From Uranotaenia lowii (Eukaryota; Arthropoda; Insecta; Diptera; Culicidae), in the NCBI RefSeq assembly GCF_029784155.1, contig NC_073693.1, forward strand, positions 115,842,503 to 115,906,502: DNA of 64,000 bases. Reading direction: 5' to 3'. Made by a program: the position numbers and the translations under genes. This document shows, in pieces, positions 47,165 through 59,994 of this stretch. Below the pieces are notes generated by a model. That model was not told the DNA's origin and ran no database searches. It saw only the letters and a list, made by a program, of their open reading frames with translations. Position 1 is the stretch's first letter; each line of letters begins with the position of its first letter.

Positions 47165-48305
47165 TTATTTATATTTACCAATTTTGCTACATACGGCAAT
47201 TTTGACGAAATTTTTAAGAAATTTCAACCCAAATTAAATTTAGATAGGTATTTCTTAAACCTTAAGTCCTATCATTTTGCAGTCTTCAACAAAACTTTTA
47301 AATGAATTAAAATATTTAATATTAAATACTCGAAGACTTTCTTTGGCAGTGTCAGAAGTATCAGCTTTTGTTTATCATGTAGGTTTGTTGGTTCATCAGT
47401 TATCAATGACCGACTTTACTCAAAATAAATAAATTTCTAAATATATAACGGCTGATTGACAAAATCTGGCAAATAATCCAAATTCAGGACGCCAAAATCT
47501 TCCAAAATCAGTTGTTAAATCATAGGCACCAACTGCTGTTCGCTAGTTTAATCGTTGTCTTCTAGGATCGTTGATATTCTATTCAATTTTTAAGTCGTTT
47601 AATAAACTGTTTTCAATCCTTCATTGTGGTTTTTGTTAAATTAGTTTCAAATTTTTTAAGAAGATTTCTGAATTTTGTAATTTTTTTTTATTTCCTTCAC
47701 TTAGTTCGTTCTCTGTTTTTAAATATGTATAGTTTTGATATTATATTTTAATTACTAGTTTGATGAAGGTTTTTTGTACACAGGTTTTAGGATTTTTTAA
47801 TTTTGTTAAAAGGCGGAATAATTGTGAAAATCTAAAAAAAAATTTGCACAAATTCATCTTTAAAGATTGAGAAATAGACACATTTTCTTATGAACTTGTT
47901 ATCCGTTTTCTGTCTTTATAGCTTTGCAGAAAATGTCATTATATATCAGCAGACCAAATCACCCAAAATATCTCATTCAGATTCTTCAATGATATTTAAA
48001 ACTTGGTTTATTTCGTTATTTCCACAGAATTGATTTTCCCGGGTTTTTCCTTTGTACAGATTCATTCTTAACAACAGGCATTAGAATTCTCTTCGGTTGC
48101 ATACAGCATATGTAGCACTTTTAATCGATGTTCGTGTCCCTTATACAGGTCCAGGATCCTTTTCAAAAATGATTTCAACTTGGGCTTTTCCATATGCTTT
48201 CTCGAATATCAGGCGAAGGTATATCCTGAACATGAACCCACACACTTTATTTTATTTAATATCCTTCACTCAAATCCAGTAAATGTGTTCTAAATATTCA
48301 CTCAC

Positions 48306-48311
48306 CATCAT
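48306..48311 (-). CDS. secreted-protein gene, exon 1 coding part (two Met codons)
   Basis: ATGATG is followed directly by the donor GTGAGTGAATA and preceded by AAACAAGTGCAAG. Phase-0 joining to the acceptor at 42012 gives MMKFAVLLVAALAAVARG, a good signal peptide. A start exon of only a few codons is usual in insect genes for cuticle and other secreted proteins. The alternative, starting inside exon 2's open frame at 42062, would use an unprocessed acceptor and a poorer signal sequence. The 5' UTR would run to about 48475. Confidence 0.72.
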
Positions 48312-48500
48312 CTTGCACTTGTTTCAATCTTGAACTTGACTCTCAAGATTTCTTCTCACTTTTTCGTTTTACACAATCCTTTGAACAGATCTTCTTTACC
48401 GCAACAGCAGTACGATAATTAGATCTTCCTTCACAATCACTCAATCCCCCTAGATCCAGATCAATCAAGATCGATCACCAACAGGCAACTTCCCAGCGAC

Positions 48501-48510
48501 GATTTATATC
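48501..48510 (-). promoter_or_regulatory. TATA box of the secreted-protein gene
   Basis: GATATAAATC on the minus strand lies about 190 bp upstream of the exon 1 ATG. Transcription would begin near 48475-48480. I see no strong initiator motif there. The upstream 450 bp (to about 48960) are less AT-rich and include GGCC-rich segments, as expected of a proximal promoter. Confidence 0.55.
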
Positions 48511-49571
48511 CTTCCTTCCAAATCAAACCCAACACATCCCTTTGCCCACCAACGAATGCGTGGCCCCACCGTTATTGATCCGCGAATCACGAATTTGGTT
48601 CCCGAGAATGGTTCTGGCCAGCGGTCACTTGGCAACTGAACTACCCATTATGACACCGCGGTCTTATTTATATCTAATTGATCACAAAAAAGCAGCAGCA
48701 TCCAAACAAACCAACGATGGATCGTCCATGCTGCAGACGAAAAGAAGACGACAACGATGACAGGCCGAAGATTTTGGCCTGCCGGCCGAAGAATGGTAAG
48801 GTAGAAATTCTGCGAGCTAATCGGGCGGGGATTTTTTTTCGTTTTGCTGAAAATGTTCGCTGAACCAGCCAGTCAGCCGGGGCGCAAGGTTGGGATGGGC
48901 ACGCGAATTTGGCCCGTGCTGTTTTTCTACTGTTTTTGATTAATTGGTGAAATGATCGATCCACGCTTCAGGATACTTATGTAGAGCATTCTTTAAAAAT
49001 GTTCGTGATTTTTAGGCAACCATCAAAGTTTAAGAAGAATCTACAAGTGTCCGTTATATAAAACTACAACACTTCAATATTTTTAAAATGCCAATAATAA
49101 GTTGGGGAGAATGGGGAGACTTGGTCCCATTTGTTTTTCTTTCACTTCATATCTTTTTAGGAAAAAATTAGCAAATCGTCGTCTTTTACAGTTTCTGACA
49201 GCATGATATTTTACTTGAGCATTCAATCACGGAACGAGCTCCTCAATGTTTGTCAAAAATCAAGAAAAAACAATAGATAAATGATCCGATAATTTTTTTT
49301 TGACGTTTTACAATTCATGTCACAGTTTATATTTAAGGATTAGAAAATGGATACTAAAAGTTCGGTTATATCTCTGTAGTCCATGGTAGAGGGCAGCCGA
49401 GGAAGAATGGCCTTAATGGGTTAAATTCCTATAATCCTATTCCTGGGTAAGCACAGATTTGTTTGACTTTTAAATTATACTGGATAAATTATAAAATATT
49501 CAAGAGTAATCTAGAAAATCTATAAATTTGCCAAAAACTAGAGGTTCGGTCAAGCTTTCGCCAGCACATAA
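48511..49571. other. promoter-proximal DNA and spacer
   Basis: About 48511-48960 is the higher-complexity region upstream of the TATA box; ORFs there are not protein-like. A single TIR-type end, TTGGGGAGAATGGGGAGACT, lies at about 49101, without a partner found. Confidence 0.4.
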
Positions 49572-52520
49572 CCCAAGTAACAATTTTAGCTTTATTATGG
49601 TCAGCAAAATTTCGTTTGGACTATAGCATTAATCTTCATAAAAAGCTAAAGCGCATTCTATAACATCAGCTGGACTCTAATAAAGTCAAAATAGGGCTAT
49701 TTGGCCTTACCCTAGAAACTTCATCAAGACATATCATTCTTGGCCATCAATGTTGGTCAAAAAAGCTTTTAAAAAGCTCCAAGAAACCCAAGATGGCAGC
49801 TTCCACTAAACTTTAAAAACTGTTAATTACTGAAAATCGCATGAAACTACCACAATATGGGTATTGGGTGAAAGGACCAAACGAGTAGAAGTCGAAATTT
49901 ATTATCAAACGCCATCTTGAAATCCAATATGGCGACCTCCCCTTAACATAAAAATTATAGTATTGAGCGAAAGGACTAAACTAGAAGAAGTCGAATTTCG
50001 CTATCTGACGCCATCATCAATCCAAGATGGAAGCTTTCGCTATTCTTTTCAAAGCTGGAAATAACTGAAAATCTCATGATACATCCACAATACTGGGTAT
50101 TGGGTGAAAGCGCTACACGATCGAAAGTCGAATATCGTTGTCCGACGCCATTATGAAATCTAAGATGGCGGCTGCCGCTCAACTTTAAAATACTATAAAT
50201 GACTGATAATCGCATAAAACCCCCACAATATGGGTATTACTTGAAAACGATCAATGAGAAGAAGTCGAATTTGGCTATCTAACGCCATCTTGAATGCGAA
50301 GATTGCGGTTTCCGCTGAATTTTAAAATGCTGTAGATGACTTTAAATCTCCAGAATATTGGTATTGGGTAAAGGGGTTGAACCAAGAGAAGACAAATTTT
50401 GCTACCAAACTTCATCTTGAAATAAAATATGGCGGCTTCCGCTTAGCTATTAAATACTGTTATTCGCTAAAAATCGCATGAAACGCCCACAATATTTATT
50501 TTGGGTTCAAGAGCGAAACCAGTAGAAGTTGAATTCCTTTTTTTTACTTTATCTTGAAATTCAAGAAGGCGGCTTACACTAAACTGTAAATGACTAAAAA
50601 TCGCTCGAAAGCTTTACAATAATGGTATTGGGTGAAAGAGCTAAACAAGATTAACCAGACCCCGTTTGTTTTTGGCAACACGCCTGAACTTTTTGTGATA
50701 CCAAAATCGAACGATTTTTTTCTCAACTTTTTTTTTCACTTAATACTACATTTAAACTACTATTTTTAGACAATTTCCGATCATTTTAAATCACTTTAAT
50801 TATTTTTTATTATGTTTCTAATGCATTTAGCACTTCTCTTGTTTTGTTTATAGTTTTTGATTTTTTGCCATTTATGTCATTCTATTATTCCTATCATGTT
50901 ATTATGTCTAAATTGTATTGGTCTTATTCTAGCGAAAACTATAAGGTAATGTTGTTTCTGTTAACCGTTTGATTTAGGCACATGTGCCAAATTGGATGTT
51001 GCCAAAATTGAATGCTGCCGAAAACGAACGCGGTCTATATTGTGGTGGTTTTATGGGATTTTTAGTCACTTACAGACAGCATTTCAGAGAAACGCGAAAA
51101 GAGATATTTGACTTCTATCGTTTAGCCTTAGCACCCAATACAATATATTTTGAAGGTTTCATGCTGTTTTAATTCATTTACAGTATTTTTAAGTTCAGTT
51201 GAAGCCACTATCTTGGATTTCAAGTTAGCGTCAGAATGCAATAATAAACTTCTTATAGCTTATCCCAATTGACAAATACCCATATTTCGGAGGTTTCATG
51301 CGATATCCAATGATTTAGAGAATTTTTAAGATGGCGTCAGATAGCAAAATTAGACTTCTACTCGTTTAGCCTTTCACCCATTACCAATTTGGGTTTAATG
51401 TTATTTTATACCGTATTTGTTTATGCCGAGTGTTGCACTGGTGCACCACTAGGTGCTGTCAAACTGTTTGTTTATTCGAACGGTGTTGCACTGTTTTTGA
51501 CCTGGTGTTGCACTGCCATCGGGCGGTGTTGCCCCGAAAATTTTGTCAGTGTTGCGAGAGAGCGTGTGAGTGAGCGACGTAGCAATACACTGGCGACAAT
51601 TCGTGTTTGTTTTTATCGGGTACGGTGGAACACTCCACGAGTGGAGAAAACAAATACAGTATTAGGTCATTTATTACATTTTAAAGTTCAGCGGAAGCCG
51701 GATTTCAAGATGGCGTCAGATAGCGAGATTCAACTTCTGCCGGTTGATCTCTTTCAACTTATACCCTCACAATATGGGTTTTATGCGATTTTCAGTCATT
51801 TACAGTATTTTCAAGTTGAGTGGTAGCCGCCATCTTGGATTTAAGATGGCGACGGGCAACGAAATTCGACTTCTACTCGTTTATCACTTTTACCTTATAG
51901 CTATATTGTGAAGGTTTCACGATATTTTCAGTAATTTACAGCTTTGAGAATAAAAGCGGAAGCCGTCATCTTGAATTAATGATGGCGTCAAGCAACAATA
52001 TTTTTTCCTACTATTTGAGCCCTTTCGCTCAATATTCATATTGTAAAGATATTCATACCAGTTTCGGTGATTTCAAGTTTTCAAAGATTTTTATGTATTT
52101 TTTTAATTTTAACTCAAAACCAACACACATAACTTATCAAAAATATGTAAAAATGGGAGTTCCAATTCAAATATTCAAATATGATAACCTGAGCGTGTCC
52201 TGTTTTGACATCTAGATCGAGAACTGTCACTAAGTTTTATGACGGTTTAATAATCATGCACTGAGTGCTATTATACAGCAAACTTCTAAGTTTGTGTTTT
52301 ATTATAGTTTAAAAAGAGCATTCATTACTCTTTCAAAATAACTAAAAATGTATGTTTAATAAAAGTTTTATTAGCGTTTTTAAAACATATGGTCGAAAAA
52401 AATATAAGCATTCTGCATGACCATAATAAAACCGTCATAAAACGAGCTGCACAAAAAATGCCATTATTAAACCATAATAAAACTTCCTAAAGCTAGTTGG
52501 CTTAATCTGTGTTACTTGGG
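49572..52520. mobile_element. large foldback element with ~140-bp tandem units in inverted arms (2949 bp)
   Basis: The ends are CCCAAGTAAC and GTTACTTGGG. Internal GCTTTATTATGGTCAGCA (left) and the complement of TTTTATTATGGTCATGCA (right) continue the inversion. The left arm (about 49790-50640) has about seven units with AAGATGGCGGCTTCCGCT, ACAATATGGGTATTGGGTGA and GTAGAAGTCGAATTTCGCTA. The right arm (about 51020-52050) has the same units inverted. Units meet at CCATCTTG...CAAGATGG palindromes. The centre (50650-51000) is AT-rich and non-coding. A smaller element sits at 51411-51659. Confidence 0.75.
51411..51659. mobile_element. GC-rich MITE nested in the foldback element (249 bp)
   Basis: CCGTATTTGTTT and the complement of CTGTATTTGTTT are the inverted ends, each flanked by TA (51409-51410, 51660-51661). 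The interior repeats GTGTTGCACTG. Removing it restores a foldback unit like the one at about 51776. An ORF spans it by chance. Confidence 0.7.
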
Positions 52521-55500
52521 AAGTCACCACGAATTCTACTAGGGTTCGAGAGAACTTTCTACTAGGGATACGATACGCACGACCGAAAAATAAGCGCGCT
52601 CTTCTTTTTGTGAAATTTTACGGAATGCACTCTTTTTTTGAAAAACGTTTTATCAGAGAAACGAATTTATTTCTTCCAATTCATGAAGTTTATGTTCTAA
52701 CATATAGGGGAAAGTGTCCCTAAATGGGCCTATCGGGTTAAATGCACCTACGACCGTTTGACAAATGGCTGACAAGACAACATATCTTATCAATGCGTTT
52801 TGAGGGTGATACGGTTTGAATATAAGACAAGAAAGAATTTTGTGAATTTTCCAACTATTAAAAATATTAAAAATTCATACAAGGTTTGATACCTTTTGAT
52901 GTAATATTTTGACTTTTAAAAACTTTACGTAAAAAAGCTTAAAAAATTAACTGGGGTAATTTTTGTTTCTTATTCAAATGAACGTAAAAAGTAAAACAAA
53001 TTTAAACCTATATGTAGGTTTCATAATAATTAGAAAGTGAAATAAGAGAGTGTTTTTTTATGCCCCCATCATGTTTGTAAAATGCCTATGTCTTAAAAGA
53101 TCTCCAACCAGATTTGATAAAGTTTTTCTTATGGATGAATTTGTTCGGGTTTGGTCACCAACGAATGCAACACCAATACCAGGGAGTCATTGAAGATAGT
53201 CCATCCAGGCTCTGGCAGAATGGAACTGAATGGTAATGATTCCTGTTGACGAAAATAATTTGAAATTTGTTCTCTTAAATTTTCTTCGTGGTAACGGTAA
53301 ATTAATTGATCTTAAAAGGTGTTCAAAAATAAGTGTTTACAAGTTATTCAGAAATTTGGCTCGTCTCCGGCAGAATTTAGTCTTTAATCGCTCTAGGCTT
53401 GAGACATTCATTTTAAGACACTATATGACGTTCACGAATTGAAACTATTTTTCAATTGTCAATTTCGATAAACAATTCATCTCTTTTTGTATTGAAACTC
53501 TAAACCTGACATACAAAACCCCTATATCGTCTTTAGAATGGCTTTTCATGACGAAGTATAACACGTTTTCAAACTCTGAACAAGTTAAAAGTTTGAAAAC
53601 TAACAATTTAACTTCAAAATCAATTAATCGTATATTAATTTTATACAGCAACAATTCGGCGACCATGTAAAAGAATTTACCACTCACGATGGTCAACAGC
53701 ATTGGCAAAAAAATCTAAAATCTATAATCCTCTACTGTAGTCTCAACTTCATTTAGTATTTCTAATTTTTCTAAATGCTCAGCATCACATTTAAAATGGT
53801 TTTGATAAATTACACAGTCCGCACAATAAATATTTATATTCTTCCGCGATGCAAAGGATTTTGCAAGGCAATTGTAATGCAATTTTTCTATCACCTTTTG
53901 TAACTGAAATATCTTTTGAAAATATGTTAAAGTAAAAGCTTAACATTTTAAATTCAAAGTTTTAAATTAATTACTAACTTTACTTAAGGCTACATGTAAT
54001 TTTGAGTTCTTTTAAAAAAGTTCTAAAAATAAATCTTTTTTTTTACTTTTCCTTGTTCAACGAATTTTTAAAGAATTTTGTTATAAGAAATCAAGTTTTT
54101 TAATCTTTCTGCAGTAAAGTCAGAATTATTTGTAAAGATATTTTTTCCCAAATAAAAATAACTGTTGAATTTTACTTTTTTAGATCATCGATGTATCATT
54201 CGTTAATTGAATGAAGTATAATAAACTAAACAGAATCAGGGTTTTTCTTAAATGTTGGTTTTTAGTTTATCAGCTATCAAGATTGATTTCACTTAAAACA
54301 GATATATTTTTAAACTTATAAAATCCGTATCACCAAAATTAAAGGTGATAAACCAAATTTGACAAAAGATTCAAGATCAGGACGCTTGAATCTACCAAAT
54401 CAATCATCAAAACATAGGAATCAAACTTCAGTTACCCAGAGTAAACAATTATCCCTCTACACGGACTAGGAATCCGTTGAGAAAAAAAGTTGTAAACGGA
54501 AATATACATAAAAAATCGGAAATATAAATTAATATAAAAATAAGATATAAAAAAAAATTTCTTTAATATTTTATAATGGCTTATTTAATTATTGATGTAT
54601 TTAAGTTGTGTGAAGTCTTTTACAATACTAAAATGATTTAAAAAACGTGTAAAAAACTTCAAGGACATTAATAGGCTGGTATGCAGAAGAGAGTTAAATT
54701 CTATAAGAAAGTTTTTATAATGGTTAGACGTATTTTTTTTATAAATGAAAATCCTTTTAAAAAGTTCCTAAACTTTTCTTGTTCATCTTCATATTTTGTT
54801 TTAATTTTCAAATGACAAAGCGAATTTTAAGGTCTACTATTTAAATTTTTAGAAATGTTAAAAAACAGTTTTCTGTGTCTTCAATGAGTTGACCCAAATG
54901 ACCCGGGCGAGTTGAAGGTCTCAATTAAATTATAATACCTAATAATTATTTGTTTTTAAATTCTAATTTTTTTTGCTCTGAAAACATAAGCCTTTAAAAC
55001 TAAGTTTAAAATAAGCAAAACATAGTTTCTAACTTATGTTATTTAGGAATATTTCAATTGAAAGTAACAAAATCTTCCGAGCTTCAAGTTGTAAATTTGA
55101 TAACCTGCGGTAGAAAATTTATAAACTTTTTATTTATTTTTATTATATACAATCAAAGTTTTTGTATCGATCTTGATTTTAAAATGAATCTTTAAAAAGT
55201 TCGAAAAATGATTTGAATTAGCAACGTTAAAGCTAAGTTTTAATGCTCAATGTAAAAAATTTAATTCGTTAAATTTATTTTTCAACGGATTTTTATTGAT
55301 CTTTTCAGCCTTTCATTTTGATAACCTGAAGATTTCTCTTAAGAAAAAGGTTTTATCCCTGACTTTGATCACTGGCACTCTTGAAATAATATTAAATGAT
55401 TTCTTCTTTTTTGTTTAATTAAATTCAATTATTTACTATTGAATAAATTCTGCTAATTTAAGTTCAACCCTTGAATTGAAAATTAAAGAAAGGTAAATAA

Positions 55501-55955
55501 GATGAAAAATAAATAACAATTATTAGAACTAGTTTGTTGAGATATTTTATAATAGCATAATTATATTATAAGTTTATTCATTTCAATAGTTTTAAGGGTC
55601 AAATTTTGAATTCACAGTTCAGCATCCTACTACACAACCAGTCTATAAATACATGCAAATTATGAGATTGTAGACAAAGGTTCTTCCTCGTTGAGAGTAA
55701 TACGTTTACTCTCTAATTTTCATTGTAGACAAAAATGTGTTGGCTGCGATGGCTTTACTTTTCCGAACTTAATCTTTCCTTTAAAGCTATCGATCTTATT
55801 CTTCAAACTTGTTCTCTATCTGTTGCTAATTTTTAGTTTAAGAAATAAAATGTAAAAACTGCAGAAAAAATATTCAATCTGGTTTCCTTGAACCTACGGC
55901 CGTTTCAAACAAATGATTAATAAAATAAAATTAACAAGATGTAGAAACGGTGAAA
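52521..55955. other. non-coding, very AT-rich
   Basis: A partial TIR element with the 5' end TAGGGGAAAGTGTCCCTAAA begins at 52705 and resembles the 28306-29708 element for about 120 bp; no right end was found. A higher-complexity patch lies at about 53140-53240. Nothing else is recognised. Confidence 0.35.
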
Positions 55956-56084
55956 ATAGTTATACAAATTTTATGAAGAGATTAACCACCGTAATTTTTG
56001 TTTGTTACTTTGATTTATCGGCCTAGCGGTGAAAAAGCTTTTCACCGCTAGGCCGATAAATCAAAGTAACATAGTTATACAAAT
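55956..56084. repeat. perfect 32-bp hairpin between 14-bp direct repeats
   Basis: GTTACTTTGATTTATCGGCC... at 56004-56035 and its exact complement at 56039-56070 are separated by three bases (AGC). ATAGTTATACAAAT occurs at 55956-55969 and again at 56071-56084, immediately after the hairpin. Such a perfect, almost loopless palindrome is unusual as biological DNA and may be a template-switch duplication, a tiny insertion or an assembly artefact. Confidence 0.75.
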
Positions 56085-57469
56085 CTCGTGATTACATTTT
56101 TCACAAATCCGAACAAAAATGTTTATCTTATGAAATCTTTTTTCCTTAGTAGTCGCTTTCAACAGCATACTACGGAAAACATAAACAAAATAAAAAAATA
56201 TTATAAAATTGCGCCCTAAAAAGCTTAAAATATTTTAATCAAATGTCATAAGACACCCGGATTGATGTTTCAATTCGATATTTATATTTCAATGATTTTT
56301 CCTTTTCCAAAAAGTAACGAAAACCTTTTAACTAGCAAAATATTAAAATCCACTGGCTTCGATTAGTTATCGAATGAATTATTGGTTCTGCCAAGATCTT
56401 TTCCTATATGAAGTTTCGAACCAGTTTCTCATGCTAAATGCTTTTGGGAAAAAAGCTTTCAATAGAAGAAATGTTTATGCCAAAGTCAGAAGACTATCAA
56501 ATTCATAAGAGCAATCCCCACCTAGCTAGCCACATTGTCTACGCAGCCTAAAACTTATCGTGACTAAGAGCTCATCCCTTCTTATGGATGATACCAGAAG
56601 CATTGCTACGGGAAATTCAGCTGACTTATGGACGTTCTTGGCAACGGATTCGCGCATTCCATTTAGAGTGATAACTGTGACGAAGCGCTAATTCGACAGT
56701 CCTTGAAACTGGATCAAATTCGGTGCACTTATCCGAACAGCAGCAGCAGGGAAAGACAAACATTTTCTGGGAGTTCGAACTTGTTTATTTCTCTACTAAT
56801 GTTTTTGAAAAAAAATTGAAGTAAACTAAGCGCGATTCTACGAATTAAATTGAAACACACAAAGTTCTACCATCACAAACTTTCCTAGAATGAATTCTGT
56901 TCGGCACCAAAAGGTGGGTTCAATGAATAACATTCGCCAAGCATTACGGATATAGTTTGCGGATCTATCTCGTTGCGGATCTTTCCCATTAACGGGCTGG
57001 TACTAATGAAAAAACATGTCAAAATTTAGAGGCGATGATCGCGTTCTTAGACGGTTTCGGTTGAGTAATATTCAAGCGATTTTTTCCCTCTCTGTTTATA
57101 CTGTTCTGTCAGAGTCTGTCAGACAATCGTAGTGTTGTCAAGTTGATGCATTCCAGTTTGGCGGGTTACAAGGTTCTGATGATTAATGTTTTTCCTATTT
57201 ACACCTTAATTACTAATAAAATTTGTTTGTGTTTAAGTCGGTTTGTTTTTGATAATGTTTTGAGAAATCAGGTTGATGACACGTAACAAGTTACGCAAGG
57301 TTTGAATTTTCTTACGGCGTGCATTTGATCGGTTTAGAAAAACCTAACTGAGTTAAGTGATTCACTAAACACATGTCTGATTACATGTTTGTGCACATTT
57401 CTCCAAATACAAAATTTGAAACAATCGTACACGTAAAGTATCTGAATTCATGATTTACTGTGTGGCTAT
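56085..57469. other. non-coding spacer, partly higher complexity
   Basis: About 56500-57060 has more balanced composition and no transposon ends. No protein or splice-supported exon is recognised. Confidence 0.35.
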
Positions 57470-57771
57470 TAGACTGCCCCAAATTTGTATGGGAGATTTC
57501 AAACTTGTGAAATGTTCTGCGCTGCAGACTTAAATTGATCCTGATTTTTATTCAAAACAAATCTACCTTAGGGAATCAAAGTTATTGAAGAAAAACTGGG
57601 TTTTAATGTTCACCCGAATAAAATGTCTCAACATCCCATACAAACTTCAGGCTCCCCTTCCCATGATCCGATCTGGTCCAAATATGGCATGAGATCTTGT
57701 ACTAGGACTAGGATTAATTTAAGCCTGCAGCGCAAAACTTTTTCAAAAGTCGGGTCATTTGGGGCACTCTA
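57470..57771. mobile_element. MITE with TAGACTGCCCCAAAT ends (about 302 bp)
   Basis: TAGACTGCCCCAAAT at the left and the complement of TAGAGTGCCCCAAAT at the right form inverted ends including a TA target. The interior is non-coding. It lies just beyond the 3' end of the mariner relic. Confidence 0.72.
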
Positions 57772-57799
57772 GTGGCCATCTGTTGTATAGGGCACACAT

Positions 57800-58125
57800 G
57801 ATTTGGATATTTTTTCTAGTCCAAATTGGCGAGCCTTTCGTTTGACGCCTCCCGTCAGATTTTGTTCAATATCCTTATCCACTTTCTACGCCGCAGATCG
57901 CCAGTTTGCTTTGAACTGCTTCTCGCTGCTAAGAATTTTTCTAGCCACAGGTACAGATAGTTTGCCAAACGAGATATTTCTTGGCAAACTTTGATAATTT
58001 AATATGCTTGAAAAAGTCTGCCACATTTCCCCTTCCGGTTGCTGTTTGAAGTCTGCCTTGGCGTAGGTTTCGTCGTCCATTACCACGCAATCAATGGATT
58101 CAATTTTCTATTCTCTATACTCTAT
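57800..58125 (-). pseudogene. mariner DD37-type transposase relic, catalytic and C-terminal part
   Basis: On the minus strand the frame SIDCVVMDDETYAKADFKQ contains the first catalytic Asp region of DD37D/E mariner transposases. After a frameshift, KKYLVWQTICTCG matches the following conserved block. Further on, past a stop near 57883, KVDKDIEQNLTGGVKRKARQ matches the C-terminal end. Spacing is far too short for the intervening part, so the second and third catalytic acids have been deleted. It is inactive. With 59995-60413 it forms one broken gene. Confidence 0.78.
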
Positions 58126-58229
58126 TCTCAATGAAAACTTTGTATTTTTCGATTTTTGTTTTTCTCTAAAAAAAAATTAAAATGTAATAGATAAACTTCA
58201 TCATTATTTTACATTTCATCTTTAGCAAA

Positions 58230-59800
58230 AACTGTTGTTGGATATCCCAATTATCCTTCATCTCAATTCTATTAACATGCTTTTTTATCAACAGCCTTCT
58301 AATTTGTATTTTTTCTTGCCGCTCTGTCTTTGTTTACCAGAGCCGGGAAAATTCGAAAACATTCTTAGCAACAGCCATTCCAATCTGTGCTTTTTAGCCA
58401 CACTGACTGTGTTTATCGAGGCCAGAACAATCCGAAAACATTCTAAGCAACAACCTTTACAAGCTGTGCTTTTCCTGTCGCTCTGTTTTGTTTACCATAA
58501 CCGGAACAATTCGAAAACATTCTAAGCAACAGCCTTTCCATACTGTGCTTTTCCTGCCGCTCTGTTTTTGATTACCTGATCTGGAACAATCTGAAAAAAA
58601 TGTTAGTAACAGCCATGAAAATCTGCGCTTCCTCAGCCAATCCGTCTTTTTACTGATGGTCAAATCATAAACAAAAAATCAAAGAAGCAGCCTACAAAAT
58701 CAGCGCTTCCGTTTTTTCACCGGTGGCTGAATCAGAAACAATTTTTTCGTAGAAACAGTAATAAAAATCTGCGCTTCCTCAGCTAATTCGTCTTTTCACC
58801 GGTGGCCAAATCATGAACAAAGAATCGTTGCAAGTCGCGCAGTCTTCAAAATCTGCGCTCCCTTAGCCAACCCGTCTTTTCACCGGTGACCATATCATAA
58901 ACAAAAATCGTAGCAGCAGCCTTCAAAATCTGCGCTCCTTTCTTTTCACTGGTGGCCGAATCAGAAACAACTTTATCGTAGCAACAGCCGTCATAATCTC
59001 TGCTCCCTCAGCCAATCCGTCTTTGAACCGATGGCCAAATTATGAACAAAAAATCGTTGCAGCAGCCTTCAAAATCTGCGCTACCTCAGCCAATCGTAGC
59101 AACAGCTTTCTTAATCTGTGCTCCCTCAGCCAATCCGTCTTTTCTCCGGTGGTCAAATCATACCTACACTAAAAATCGTAGCAGCAGCTTTCAAAACCAG
59201 CGCTCCAGTTTTTTCACCGGTGCGTGGCCGATTCAGACATAATTTTTTCGTAGCAACAGCCATAATAATTTGCGCTCCCTCAGTCAATCAGTCTTCTCAC
59301 CGATGGCTAAATCCTAACAAAAATCTTGGCAGCATCTTTGAAAACCTGCGCTCCCTCAGCCAATCCGTCTTTTCACCGGTGACTGAAACATTAACAAACA
59401 ATCGTAGCAGCAGCCTTCGAAATCTGTGCTCCCGTCGTTTCATTGGTGGCCGAATCACAAACAACTTTATCGTAGCAACAGCCTACAAAATCTGCGCTCT
59501 GTCAGTCAATCCGTCTTTTCACCGGTGGCCAAATTATGAACAAAAAATCGTTGCAGCAGCTTAAAGTCTGCGCTCCCGTCTATTCTCCGGTGGCCGAATC
59601 ATGAACAAACAATCGTAGCAGAAGCCTTAGAAAACTGCGCTTCCGTCTTTTCACTAATGGCCGAATCAGAAACAACTTTATCATAACAACAGCCTTAAAA
59701 ATCTGCACTCTCTCAGCCAATCCGTCTTTTCACCGATGGCAAATCATAAAAAATAATAATCGTAGCAACAGCTTTGACAATCTGCGCTCTGTGAGCTTAA
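58230..59800. repeat. minisatellite, about 21 units of 70-80 bp
   Basis: The unit reads approximately GCAACAGCC, TTCAAAATCTGCGCTCCCTC, AGCCAATCCGTCTTTTCACC, GGTGGCCAAATCATAAACAA, AAATCGTA. CTGCGCT variants recur near 58388, 58464, 58540, 58625, 58700, 58770, 58852, 58929 and onward to 59783. Two unit types (with CTCAGCCAAT, or with CCGTCTTTTCACC alone followed by GAATCAGAAACAAC) partly alternate, hinting at a 150-bp higher-order unit. The first three units (58300-58560) are a distinct subtype. The ORFs across it are frames through the array. It sits within the mariner relic. Confidence 0.85.
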
Positions 59801-59994
59801 TCTACCAACTACGTCATTGTTGTGATTTTAGGATTCAGAGATTCACTCAGACTCGTCAATCGCTCACAAGAATAGATCAATGACTGATTTTGTGTTGCCT
59901 AGTGTTGCAAAAATATAAAACGTTGCCTTAGAATTTTTTTTATTATTTATATTATTTTATTCTATTTATTGAAAAACTTCAGTTATTTTCTACG

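Larger units (their letters stand above)
42012..48305 (-). other. 6.3-kb intron of the secreted-protein gene, loaded with repeats
   Basis: The donor is ATGATG|GTGAGT (GT at 48305-48304) and the acceptor TTTTCAG ends at 42012; both fit the consensus and the phase is 0. Inside lie Helitron-like pieces (43203-43400, 46837-47164), a CCCGG-motif repeat (43915-44345), a Tc1-like terminus near 44741 (TACACTGCCGGCCAAAAGTT) and a SINE-like sequence (45449-45640). The rest is AT-rich. ORFs within it show no recognisable protein. Confidence 0.65.

Noticed and set aside
51389..51826. 145-codon plus-strand ORF
   Set aside because: It crosses a MITE and parts of foldback units and has no recognisable domain. 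The Cys-rich start comes from repeats of GTGTTGCACTG.
59042..59564. Plus-strand ORFs of 66 and 148 codons
   Set aside because: They are read-throughs of the 70-80-bp minisatellite, whose unit length happens to stay in frame for several copies.
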